NCBI GenBank assembly: GCA_023525975.1
Contig: CM042022.1
Location: 64,748,001-64,812,000, forward strand
Source: Smallanthus sonchifolius
Taxonomy: Eukaryota > Streptophyta > Magnoliopsida > Asterales > Asteraceae
Length of the DNA stretch: 64,000 bases
Direction of reading: 5' to 3'
Each line of letters opens with the position of its first letter. The stretch's first letter is position 1. A program made the position numbers and the translations under genes. This document shows, in pieces, positions 10,842 through 20,830 of this stretch. The notes beneath the pieces are model-generated. The model was not told the DNA's origin. It searched no databases and saw only the letters and a program-made list of their open reading frames with translations.

Positions 10842-11891
10842 ATGGCGATTGGACCTGATTGGGCATTTGATTATGAAAACTTATTCAAGTCTTTTCATTT
10901 ATCTTTTGATAATTCTCCTGATGAAGCTGTTGTTCTCTATGATTCATGTCAGGATGCACAACACAATGGCTTTCTACCAAATGCAGTTTCACATTCATCG
11001 GTTCCATCTACTTCTGCTCCCGATCCTAATGTTGCTTCTTGTTCGGGACCACAAGATTCAGAAAGTGAGGAAGACAATGCTATTTTTCAAGATTCTTCTG
11101 CTGATCCTTTGTTGGGTGATGATTCATTACCTTCGACATAGGATTCAGGGGAGATTCCTACAAATTTAGACTTGGAAATTCCAATTATTCATGATTTATC
11201 TTATCAATCTGATACAACTCGTGTTGAAGTGTTACAGGTTCCTGAGGTCGCTTCCTTCAAGGAACTCAAAGATCATCCAGTGACAAATATAATCGGAAAT
11301 TTGCAGGATGGAGTGAAAACACGTTCTCTTGTAGACAATACTTGTTTTTATACATCTATTAAAGATTCTGGTGTTCTTGATGATTGCTCACATTCATGTT
11401 TTATTTCTCATGTCGAACCCAAAAATGTTGAAATGGATTTAAATGATAACAATTGGATAGAGGCTATGCAGGAAGAACTTGCTCAGTTTGACAAACTTAA
11501 GGTTTGGAATCTTGTAGATCTTTCGAAGGGTGTATATCCGATTGGTACTAAATGGGTGTTTAAATGTAAGAAAGACGATCGAGGTGTCGTGGTACGAAAC
11601 AAAGCAAGATTAGTTGTCCAGGGCTTCAATCAACAAGAGGGAATTGATTACACCGAGGTTTATGTACCTGTTGCGAGGCTTGAAGCTATACGGCTGTTTC
11701 TAACTTTTGCTTCTTATAAAGGTTTTAAGGTGTTTCAATTGGATGTGAAAAGTGCGTTTTTATATGGAAAGGTCAAGGAGGAAGTTTATGTTTGTCAGCA
11801 GCCGGGGATTGAAGATCCACTTAATCCAAATATGGTTTTCAAGCTTGATAAGGCCCTCTATGGTCTTCATCAGGCTCCTCGAGCGTGGTAT
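10842..11891 (+). pseudogene. pol: C1 pol, reverse transcriptase N-terminal part (split by C2)
   Basis: An acidic Ser-rich linker after integrase leads into the RVT_2-type copia reverse transcriptase. The motifs WIEAMQEELAQF, GTKWVFKCKKDDRG, ARLVVQGFNQQEGIDY, FQLDVKSAFLYG and LDKALYGLHQAPRAWY appear in family order. The frame is cut after APRAWY by the C2 insertion and resumes at 17452. Stops lie at 10833-10835 and 11139-11141. The first catalytic Asp (QLDVKSAF) is intact. Confidence 0.92.
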
Positions 11892-11944
11892 TGTTAGGAC
11901 ATGTTTTGTAACTGTTGATAAAATTCTGTGTAAGTTCTGCTAAA

Positions 11945-12065
11945 GGCGAACTTAACAAGTTCGCCTAGCCTATCAGAGGCGAACTTATTAAGTTCGCTTA
12001 GCCTATCTGAGGCGAACTTATTAAGTTCGCCTAAGCATCTATGAGTCGAACTTATTAAGTTCGCC
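11945..12065 (+). repeat. Palindrome array in C2 5' LTR, 4 units
   Basis: The units are GGCGAACTT-ATT-AAGTTCGCC (first unit AAC at the centre) with 12-13 bp spacers. The array ends 17 bp upstream of the TATA box, the same geometry as in C1. Confidence 0.95.
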
Positions 12066-12082
12066 TACTGCAGAACCAGTTT

Positions 12083-12090
12083 TATAAATA
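12083..12090 (+). promoter_or_regulatory. TATA box of C2 5' LTR
   Basis: TATAAATA lies immediately downstream of the palindrome array. The 3' LTR has the same box near 17210. Confidence 0.65.
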
Positions 12091-12318
12091 GAGAACAGAG
12101 TCTGTGAAACTGTAACTGAGAAGAGGTGAGACGATATCAGAGTAGACGAGAGACTGAATTCTTGTAACCTGATATTGTGGTGGAAATACAAAGCGTTTAT
12201 TTACACCGTTGTTGTTGATTGAGTTACACGAGCACGTTGATCATGGATTCCGCACGTTATCACCGTGTCGTACCGCGAGTCTAGAGATCCGTCACGCATC
12301 GAATTAGGGACCTACAAG

Positions 12319-12330
12319 TGGTATCAGAGC
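12319..12330 (+). other. Primer-binding site of C2
   Basis: TGGTATCAGAGC, two bases after the LTR end, is the standard plant copia PBS complementary to initiator tRNA-Met. Confidence 0.92.
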
Positions 12331-12627
12331 CATTGCTCTTGATTAGCAGAAGATTCGTGGTGTTTTCGTGTCCAATCAACATCAAATTCATCATTTTTGA
12401 GTTTTTCGTTTCAATGGAGTTTTCAAGACTGATTTTGATCTGATTTGGTGTTTTAGAAGATGATTATGATGAAATTGATCAGATAGAAAGCTTCTAATTG
12501 ACAAATTACACGATCCTACGGTCCAATTTTGTTTAATTCCTTCAATTCAGTGATTAATAACGATTTGTGGTTGATTTTGGTTCGCGACTGTGGTCTGAAG
12601 AAGTTCTTTATCAAGATTCTGTTACGG

Positions 12628-12780
12628 CAAGCGAACTTGCTGAATTCTGTGCAGGCGAACTTGTCAAGTTCGCTTCTCATAGGGTTAAGCGAACTTATTA
12701 AGTTCGCTTCTCATTAAGTTCGCTTGGGTGGTTCAGTCAGGCGAACTTATTAAGTTCGCTTAGGCAGGCGAACTTAGCTA
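12628..12780 (+). repeat. Palindrome half-sites in C2 5' leader
   Basis: Several GGCGAACTT, AAGCGAACTT and AAGTTCGCTT copies are clustered in the leader, in the same position as the 6246-6425 island of C1. The stretch between here and the gag ATG is A/T rich with no other feature seen. Confidence 0.85.
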
Positions 12781-12962
12781 GTGTTAAAAAAATAAAAAAT
12801 AAAAAAGAGTATTTTGGGGGGAAAATTCATCTTGTCCAAATTTTTTAGGGAAAGTTTACATGCTTGTTTTGAATCATTTTTGAAATTTTGAATTTTCAAA
12901 ATTTTTTAAAAAGAGTATTTTTTAGGGAAATTTTTTTCGGATATTGTCGTAAAAATTTCAAA

Positions 12963-14991
12963 ATGTCAATTTCTTATGATGATAATGAGATTGGAACTAC
13001 GCCACCAAGACTTTTGTGCATATCAGATTTCCGTAGCTGGAAAGTCCGGTTCGAACAATTCATATCAGAAACTGATGAAAACTTTTGGACATCCATATTT
13101 GAAGGATATGTGCATCCTACTTATGACTATATGGGATATTATGATGTTCCTAAACCAGTGACAGCTCTTACTAAAGTAGAAAAGTAGAAGTTTGATCGAG
13201 AGATGAAGACGCGTGAAACTTTAACGATGTCTTTACCAAAAGAAATCATTCATAGTCTCGGGAAATGTCCAACTTCAAGAGATCTATGGGAATCATTAAA
13301 GAAAAAGGGTGAAGCAACTTCTCAAGCGTTTGTAGTCTTGATCAAAGAAGTATTGGAGAAGCCGAGTTATTCTTCTGCAGATTTAACTGATAGTGAGAGT
13401 ATTCGTTCTGGTGAAAGTACTCAATCTACTGAGACTGATGTGATGAGTGAAGAAAGTTTTCAGACAGTTTAAGATGATCTGAGTGAACTAGAAAATGATG
13501 CAGAGTCTGTCATTGTTGATCAAAAGAATGAAGCTGATGATGACGTTTTCATGGCTCCTGGTACATCTTCTTCAGAAGTAAAAGCTGAGGTAGTTTCTAA
13601 CTCTGAAACGTTTTGTTCTAACTGTGTTTAAGTTAAGGATAAAATGATGAGGGTTATGGATGACAACGTCAACCTCATTTGCGATATGAAATCCATGCAC
13701 ACGGTAAATCAGAAATTAAAGGATAATGAGAATGTGTGTATTGAGAGGATAGAATCATTGAAGAGGGATATAAGTTCTCTGACTTTGAAGATCAAAGAGC
13801 AGGCATATCACCTGGATATGTCCTTTGCAGAAATTGAGAAACGAAATAATGATCTTGCTGCGAAAGATAAGGAACTTGCTGAATCTAAAGCAGAGGTAAT
13901 CAAATTGCATAGAAAATTAGAAAGCTTTGCAAATTCATCATTCTTATTAGGATATTATCATGATACTACTGAAGAGGGGAAGGGAACTAGGGGTATTGGC
14001 TATGTTCCTCCACCATTCAACGGAAATTATTCTGTTACACCTGAGATTATAAAAGATGAGGATTTAGATACTAAGACTGTGTTGAAAGTGAATCCGGTCA
14101 CAGGTGAAGATATGGTGTATTCTGATGAGAGTGATGATGAATATTTTGATGAAGCTAAGGTAGAGGGGATACCGAAAGATGTTAAGAAAGAAGACTCAAA
14201 GGTTGATTCTAATTCATCTGGAAATTCTACATTTGGAAGTTCTTCAAATTCAAGGAGAGTTCCATATGTCAGAGATTATACAGACAGGCGTACATGTTTT
14301 CATTGTAATGAGATGGGACACATTGTGGTGACCTGTCCTTACAAAAATAAAGGGAAGAAGCATGTAGTTCCTGAGAAGATGAAGCCTGAATCAAAACCTG
14401 TTGAGAAAAAAGTTTATTCATTCTCAAACTCCAAAAGAAGTTCATGTAGGAGAATCTTCTTCAAGTGCATCTTATCGTGTGAAGATTCCTTATATGAGAG
14501 AATATTGTGAGACGAGATCTTGCTTTTCTTGTCGTCTGGTTGGTCATATTAGGATTGCTTGTCCTCACAAAGCCAAAGGTAACCGACATGTTACTCTAGA
14601 AAAGGTAAGAACTCCTCATAAGCCTTATGTTAACCCAAATGTGGTTAAACCTCGTGATACACCAAAGGGTAATTCAAAGTCTGAGGTTAGGCTTTCTAGA
14701 CCTCAAAGACGGAGGAGAAACAGAAGATTGAGAAAACTTTTAGAACAACAAGAGTTTTCACAATCAAATCAATTTTCAAATGAAAGAAAATGTTCAAACA
14801 CTTCACATTTTAAGCAAAAAGAACTTAATGAAAAGAAGTATGTTTTGAAATCTAAAGTTTCTGTTTCGGACTCGTCGGAACAATCTCTGAAAATCGATGA
14901 GAGATTCGATTGTGAATGGAGTGAGGTTTATTATTTTGATACAAATGGAAGACCCATGACTACCATGGCTTGGGTCCCAATTTCAAATTAA
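12963..14991 (+). pseudogene. gag: C2 gag (broken, internally deleted)
   Basis: The start is taken at the ATG at 12963 (MSISYDDNEIGTTPP), parallel to C1. The frame is interrupted by TAG at 13185-13187, TAA at 13470-13472 and TAA at 13629-13631. A frameshift near 14400 moves it to the frame ending WVPISN-stop at 14989-14991. Compared with C1 the UBN2 core and first zinc knuckle are missing, because the frame passes from 'DLWESLKKKGE' directly to a segment like C1 'SQAFVAEI'. The coiled coil (about 13650-13930) is retained, as are two knuckles, CFHCNEMGHIVVTC and CFSCRLVGHIRIAC. Confidence 0.88.
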
Positions 14992-15130
14992 TATTTCTTG
15001 TTAGATGTGCAGGATTTACCAAAAGGGACTATTAATACCATTTTGGTTGTTGATAGTGGTGGTTCTTAGCACATGACAGGGAATGACATCTGCAAGAGTA
15101 ACGAGTTGTTGATAACTGAAAATCTATTTG
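14992..15130 (+). pseudogene. C2 acceptor-like site and protease stub
   Basis: The gag stop is followed by tatttcttgttagatgtgcag, with AG at 15011-15012, and then by a short pol opening that contains VVDSGGS-stop-HMTGN, the protease active-site region with a nonsense codon. Homology to pol ends about 100 bp later. The remaining pol domains are absent, which marks the left edge of the large internal deletion. Confidence 0.75.
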
Positions 15131-16998
15131 ATTCAACGACTTGATACTCAAGGGGGAGAATATGTCACACACAATGTTTTGGAAAGAGTTTTACAAAGTC
15201 CAAAAGATAACCTGAAACTTAGGATGACGATGGTGAGCATAAAGTCGTTGATGCAACCATTTGACTAGTTGAGGGGGAGTCTATAGGACAGGGGGAGTAC
15301 AGAACTGTGTTGGTGACAAAGGCAAAGGAATTCAATTACATTACATTGGTTTGAGTTTTTAAATTGATTGACTTGCTTAATCTTGAGTAACCAAGTAAAA
15401 TGTTTTTCATAAAATATTTTCATGGAAGAGTTTATTTTTTTTGTTTTAGTTTCATTGGATTTTGAAAAAGCCAAACAAATTGAAAAAGTTAAAATCGACA
15501 TTACTTTAAGTTAAAGAAGAGATGATAGTACGTCGGTAGATGTTCTTTCACACATGACCTTAGATTGATTGGTTGGTGCTTTATGTTAATATATCTGAAG
15601 TATATGTTTTGATCTAAACTTCAGAGACTGCACAAATAGGAAATGATAGTGTTGTGTATGCATACAATTTGAATTGCCAGTAGACTAAAAGCGTCACTGA
15701 ACCATTAGTAGTGTGAAAACATAATTTCATATGTTACAACTGTGATTTGAACCCATTTTATCCCTGGGTGTGTGTGTTAAAAGATCACTATCAGATAAAG
15801 AATATTAGCTTTTAATAAATATTTTCCTATGAGATCAGTTTCGGGTTATGTCCTTAGCACTATTCATTCGATTTGCTTCAGTGCCCATGTCCCGAAAAGC
15901 ATGCAATTTGAAGTATAATCAAGATATGTACTTGACAACATCTGTCAAACATATACTAGCCCTTGGATCATATTGATAAATCATCTTTACTGATTCCATT
16001 GAATTCATAATCCAGATAACAATTGGATCCACGTACCTGAATCTTATGATTCCACATATATAAGCCAAGACATTGAATCATTCGATTCTGAATCTCATTG
16101 ATTCCTATACAATCCAATTTGGATTATGCTATTCATGTGCTAAGTGATGTCTCCTCATTCTGGAAATTCGGATAATCTTTAGTAAAATCTTATATGTCTT
16201 GAAGATAGTGCATGTACTTTCTGTTGGCATACTAGTGGGGTACACGTTGTATTTCATACTTAAATGGTACCTTAACTCACAAGAAAGTGGGAATGAGATG
16301 CTTTGGTTTCAAATCTTATAATATTGACAATTTGAATTTGTGTGTCATAGCCTGATCCTATTTTCTTTGAATGTTTATCGCGTATCATAACATGCAATAT
16401 GAAAGTCTTGAAAAGATAGAATGTGATAATCTTAAAAGATATTAGTTTGATTGGTCAAGGCTTGAAAGAATGACATAGGATACCAATTGATATTATATGG
16501 ATTTTATATCCAAGATGTGTGATTGATATATCATATATACTGATATGATCTTCTTACTCGTGATGTTCGACCAAAAAGATATGATTTTGTATTTTACATT
16601 TCAGTTTATATAGAGAAAAACCTAAAAGATTTTGTGTTTCTTATGTTTGAAAAACCAAAAAGATTTTATTTTTCCAGCTTCCATGGAAATGTTAATTGTT
16701 GGTTATTTTTTGTTGTTCTCCTTTGCAAAAACTGAATATTGCAGACAGAAGTTGACAAGGGGTCCTTCTCCCAAGTTTTCTTCTAGATAAATAGAGAGAG
16801 AGTGTGCATATGAACAAGACGAAGACTACAACTTGTTTGATGATATTTGAAGACGGATGACAATCTTCTGAAGCTGTTGTCAAGGGGGAGTCTGTTGGAG
16901 CATATTCTGGTGACAACGAGCTTGAAGATATTATGTCTTAGTCTTAGAGTCTTTGACTTGTAATTGATAGAATTGTTAGCAACAGTTAAAGGGGAGTC
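15131..16998 (+). other. C2 3' non-coding region with repeated purine tracts
   Basis: No coding region is supported here. The sequence resembles C1 18502-19990. It has five GGGGAG-type purine tracts: near 15150-15162, 15270-15279, 15290-15299, 16882-16894 and 16989-16998. The last directly precedes the 3' LTR. The fourth is followed by TGTTGGAGCATAT, which looks like an older LTR start 100 bp upstream of the present one. Multiple polypurine tracts are a known trait of Sireviruses. Confidence 0.75.
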
Positions 16999-17446
16999 TG
17001 TTAGGACATGTTTTGTAACTGTTGATAAAATTCTGTGTAAGTTCTGCTAGAGGCGAACTTAACAAGTTCGTTTAGCCTATCAGAGGCGAACTTATTAAGT
17101 TCGCCTAGTATATCAGAGGCGAACTTATTAAGTTCGCTTAGCCTATCTGAGGCGAACTTATTAAGTTCGCCTAAGCATCTATGAGGCGAACTTCTGCAGA
17201 ACCAGTGTTTATAAATAGAGAACAGAGTCTGTGAAACTGTAACTGAGTGACAGATGAGACAATATCAGAGGAACTGATTAGAGACTGAATTCTTGTAAAC
17301 TGATATCTTGGTGAAATACAAAGAGTTTATTTACACCGTTGTTGTTGATTGAGTTACACGAGCACGTTGATCATGGATTCCGCACGTTATCACCGTGTCG
17401 TACCGCGAGTCTAGAGATCCGTCACGCACCGAATTAGGGACCTACA
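16999..17446 (+). mobile_element. C2 3' LTR
   Basis: This 448-bp LTR matches the 5' LTR closely. Its palindrome array has units at 17052, 17085, 17118 and 17151 plus a fifth cut short at 17185-17193, compared with four units in the 5' LTR. It is followed by the right TSD (GGTAT) and the resumed RT frame of C1. Confidence 0.95.
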
Positions 17447-17451
17447 GGTAT

Positions 17452-18501
17452 GAAACATTGTCCACACATCTTTTGGCAAATCAGTTTGTTCGTGGCAAGA
17501 TTGACTCAACCTTATTCATAAAGAAATCAGGGGGAGATTAACTACTGGTGCAGATATATGTGGACGATATTATTTTTGGCTCAACAAATGAAGGGTTATG
17601 CAAAGATTTTGAGAGTGTAATGAAGTCGAAGTTTGAAATGTCAGCTATGGGAGAGTTATCGTTTTTCTTAGGTTTACAAGTAAATCAAAAGGAAGATGGT
17701 TTCTTTATTCATCAGTCCAAGTATGTCAAAGACATCTTGAGCCGGTTCAAGATGGAGGACTATACCCCATATGATACTCCGATTCCGGTCAATCATAAGT
17801 TGAACTCTAACCCGGATGGAAAAGATGTAGATTGTCGACTTTACAGAGCAATGATTGGATCTCTCATGTACTTAACCGCTTCAAGGCCAGATATAATGTT
17901 CGCTGTGTGCATCGGTTCCAGATACCAGGCAAAACCAAAAGAATCTCACTTAATAGCTGTAAAAAGAATCTTTCGTTATTTGAATGGAAAACAAAGATTG
18001 GGACTATGGTATCTACATGGTTCTAACTTTGATTTCAATGCTTATACTGATTCTGATTTTGATGGTTGTTGTTTGGACAGGAAATCTACAACAGGTGGTT
18101 GCCAGTTCTTGGGTAATTGACTTGTTTCCTGGCAATGCAAAAAGCAAACCACAGTCTCCATTTCTACATGCGAAGCAGAATACATCGATGTTGCAAGTTG
18201 TTGTTCATTGATCCTGTGGATACAACTGCAATTAAGAGATTACGGTTTGAATTTCACAGGAACCCCTATGCTTATTGATAATAATGCTACAATGTCTATA
18301 ACTAATAATCCTGTTAAGCACAGTAAAACAAAGCACATTGAGATTAGATATCATTTTATTCGTGATTGTGCAGAGAAAAGGTTGATTGAGCTGGTAAAGG
18401 TTCACACTGATGATAATTTTGCTGATTTGTTTACAAAGCCATTTGATCGTAGCAGGTTTGAATTTCTAATCAAAATGATAGGTATGATCAATCCCGAATA
18501 A
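17452..18501 (+). pseudogene. pol: C1 pol, RT C-terminal part and RNase H (broken)
   Basis: This resumes the RT interrupted by C2. The catalytic box IYVDDIIFGST is intact at about 17550-17580. The copia RT thumb (MGELSFFLGLQV, YVKDILSRFKM) and the RNase H domain follow, with AYTDSDFDG, STTGGCQFLG, LIDNNATMSITNNP and HIEIRYHFIRD. The frame ends MIGMINPE-stop at 18499-18501, the usual pol C-terminus. Stops occur just before the YVDD box (near 17540), at 18118-18120 and near 18209. Confidence 0.92.
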
Positions 18502-20762
18502 AAGTTTTTCAAAATTAGGTTTTCATGGAAAATTTTGTTTTTAATTTCTTTTATTACATTTCTGCATTTTAATTTTTCATTCAAAAAGTTATTAATTTAT
18601 AAAAAGTCAAAACAAATTGAAAAATATAAAATTTGACATCATTTGAAGTTAGAGAAGAAATTATAGTACATCAGTGATTAGTTCATTTCACACGACCTTA
18701 GTAGACCTTTGATATATGATTGATTAAACTGAGTTAATTTGATCTAAATTTCAAAGTCTGCATAAATGAGAAATGATAGTGTTGTGCATGCTATAATCTT
18801 GGTAGTTTGTTTTCAAATTTGTGTATGAGTTTTGAAACTTGAATTGTCAATAGACTAAAAGCGTTTTGAAACTAATAGTAGTGTGAAAATTAAATATGAT
18901 ATGATTACATCTGTGATTTGAATCCATTATATGCCTGGGTGTGTGTGTAAAAGATCATTATCAGATAAAGAATATATGGTTTTAAAGAATTTCATGAGAC
19001 CAATATCGAATTATATCTTTAGCACAAATCTATTTCAGTTCATACTACTGCCCATGCCCCGAAAAACATGCAATGTATTGTTGAACTAAGATATGCTTTC
19101 AAAATCTGTTGAAACATATATTCGCCCTTGGATCAGTTAGATACATCATCTAGTCTGACTCCATTGAATCTTATCTAGATAATAGTTGGATCCTCATATA
19201 CCTGAATCTATTGATTCTCATTATACAACCAATTATTAGAATCTTTTGATTCTGAATAATCATGATTCTTATATCCTTTGGGATCTGCTTCTATTCTTGT
19301 GCTAAATGAGATAATTTCATCTTGAAAATTGATCTAATCTTAAAATAAACTGTATATGTCTTGAAGATAGTGCAAATTATATTTTTATTTGGCATATATG
19401 TGGGGTACACGATGTTTTTCATCTAAATGGTACTAAATCACATGAATTTGGAGAATAAACGCTTATAGTTTCAAATAATATATTATTGACAAATTTAAGA
19501 TTTCATGCTTTATATTACAAATTCGGTATTAATAATTGAGCATTTCATAACCTGATCTTATTTACATTGAAATTTATCACGTATCATTTCAAATATTATT
19601 CAAATTAAATGATTTACAAATACTGAAAAAGATACATAGAGTACAAGATGAGTTGGATTGTTTCATATCATAGGTTACCCTTGGTTATTGCTAAAATGTG
19701 TGATGAACTACTCGGATACTGATATGATCTTCTTACTCATGATGTTCATTCAAAAATATGTGATTTCAGTTTATACAGATAAAAATTAAAAATATATATA
19801 TATATGTGTTTCCGTTTATACAGATAAAAATCCAAAAATATGTGATTCCGTTTGTATAGATAAAATTCAAAAAGATTTTGTTTTTTATTTTCCATGAAAA
19901 TTCTACATTTTTATTAAATTGTTCGGGATTGGATCAAATACATGCTGCTGACGGAAGTTCAAGAAATGATGGATTGAAAGTAGGTAAAAATTTGTTCAAG
20001 GGAAATGTTGAAGGCATTAAGTTCGCCTAATTCTGGTGAAGCGAACTTAATATGTTCGCCTGAAATTGGTGAAGCGAACTTATTATGTTCGCCTAGGGCT
20101 TGTTAAGCGAACTTAATAAGTTCGCCTAAATAAGCGAACTTATTCTATATAAGGGTTTATCCAGGCGAACTTATCCACTTCATCGTCTTCCCAGTTTAAG
20201 CGAACTTGTCTGACTTGTACATTTTTTTTAAAATCTTCAAATTAAGTGGTTGTTGGGTGGTTAATCAGTACATTCTGAATCGAAATTGAATTGCGAACAT
20301 AACTAAGGTAATTTCATTGATTTTTGTCTGTTCAATTGTGAGGAAATTAAGGTTTTTGTCTCGGTTTTATTCGTGTGACGGTTTTGACCTAAATGTTGTT
20401 CTATCTGCCTTAAATCATGAAATTGATCATTGTGTTTGACTTAGTAATACTAATCGAGTTGTGTATAATGCTTATTTCATGATTTCCACATGTTTTGAAA
20501 GAAATTTGATTTCTGAGATTGAATTTAAAATGACACACAGTTCAGGCGAACTTGTTCAAGCGAACTTGTCTAGGCGAACTTAATAAGTTCGCCTCTTGAA
20601 ACACTAAGCGAACTTATTAAGTTCGCCTAAGGGTCAGAAGGGTTTTTGGACTTGTCAAAATTTTTGTGTGTTTGAAATTTTTTTAAATTTTTTTGTTTTT
20701 GTTTTTTGTTTCAATTTTTTTTCGTGTTGTTTGTGTTTGTTATTTGTCTAATATGTTTGTTG
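18502..20762 (+). other. C1 non-coding spacer between pol and the extra ORF
   Basis: This 2.3-kb A/T-rich stretch has no supported ORF. Its first 1.5 kb resembles the C2 3' region. Two islands of the LTR palindrome occur, at about 20016-20215 and 20541-20632, with full units such as AAGCGAACTT-AAT-AAGTTCGCC. The T-rich end (20640-20760) leads into an acceptor-like ttttcag next to the extra ORF start. Confidence 0.8.
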
Positions 20763-20830
20763 TCCAAATATTTTTCAGATGGCTCGTCGTGTCGAATCCA
20801 AATATTTTTCAGATGGCTCGTCGTGTCGAA
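20763..20830 (+). repeat. Perfect 34-bp tandem duplication at the extra ORF start
   Basis: 20763-20796 is repeated exactly at 20797-20830. Each copy holds a T-rich tract, tttttcag and an ATG directly behind the AG (ATGs at 20779 and 20813). The second ATG is in frame with the extra ORF. The first is shifted because 34 is not a multiple of 3. Confidence 0.95.

Larger units (their letters stand above)
11892..12316 (+). mobile_element. C2 5' LTR
   Basis: This 425-bp LTR starts TGTTAGG and ends CTACA. It holds four palindromic units at 11945-11965, 11978-11998, 12011-12031 and 12045-12065 (period 33-34 bp) and a TATAAATA box at 12083-12090. The 3' LTR is slightly longer and has a fifth, truncated unit. 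Confidence 0.95.
11892..17446 (+). mobile_element. C2: non-autonomous copia element nested in C1
   Basis: This is a complete element with TSD GGTAT at 11887-11891 and 17447-17451. The LTRs start TGTTAGGACATG and end GACCTACA, like those of C1. It encodes a broken gag and only the first codons of protease, and it lacks integrase, RT, RNase H and the extra ORF. Its 3' non-coding half resembles the C1 sequence downstream of RNase H (18502-19990). It therefore looks like an internally deleted relative of C1 that depended on enzymes supplied in trans. Confidence 0.93.

Noticed and set aside
20693..20812. Upstream extension of the C1 extra ORF (hydrophobic MFLFFVSIFF... stretch), which could look like a signal peptide
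   Set aside because: It is translation of a T-rich tract that looks like a pyrimidine tract before a splice acceptor. The N-terminal domain homologous to D begins at the ATG at 20813, and D has no such hydrophobic leader.
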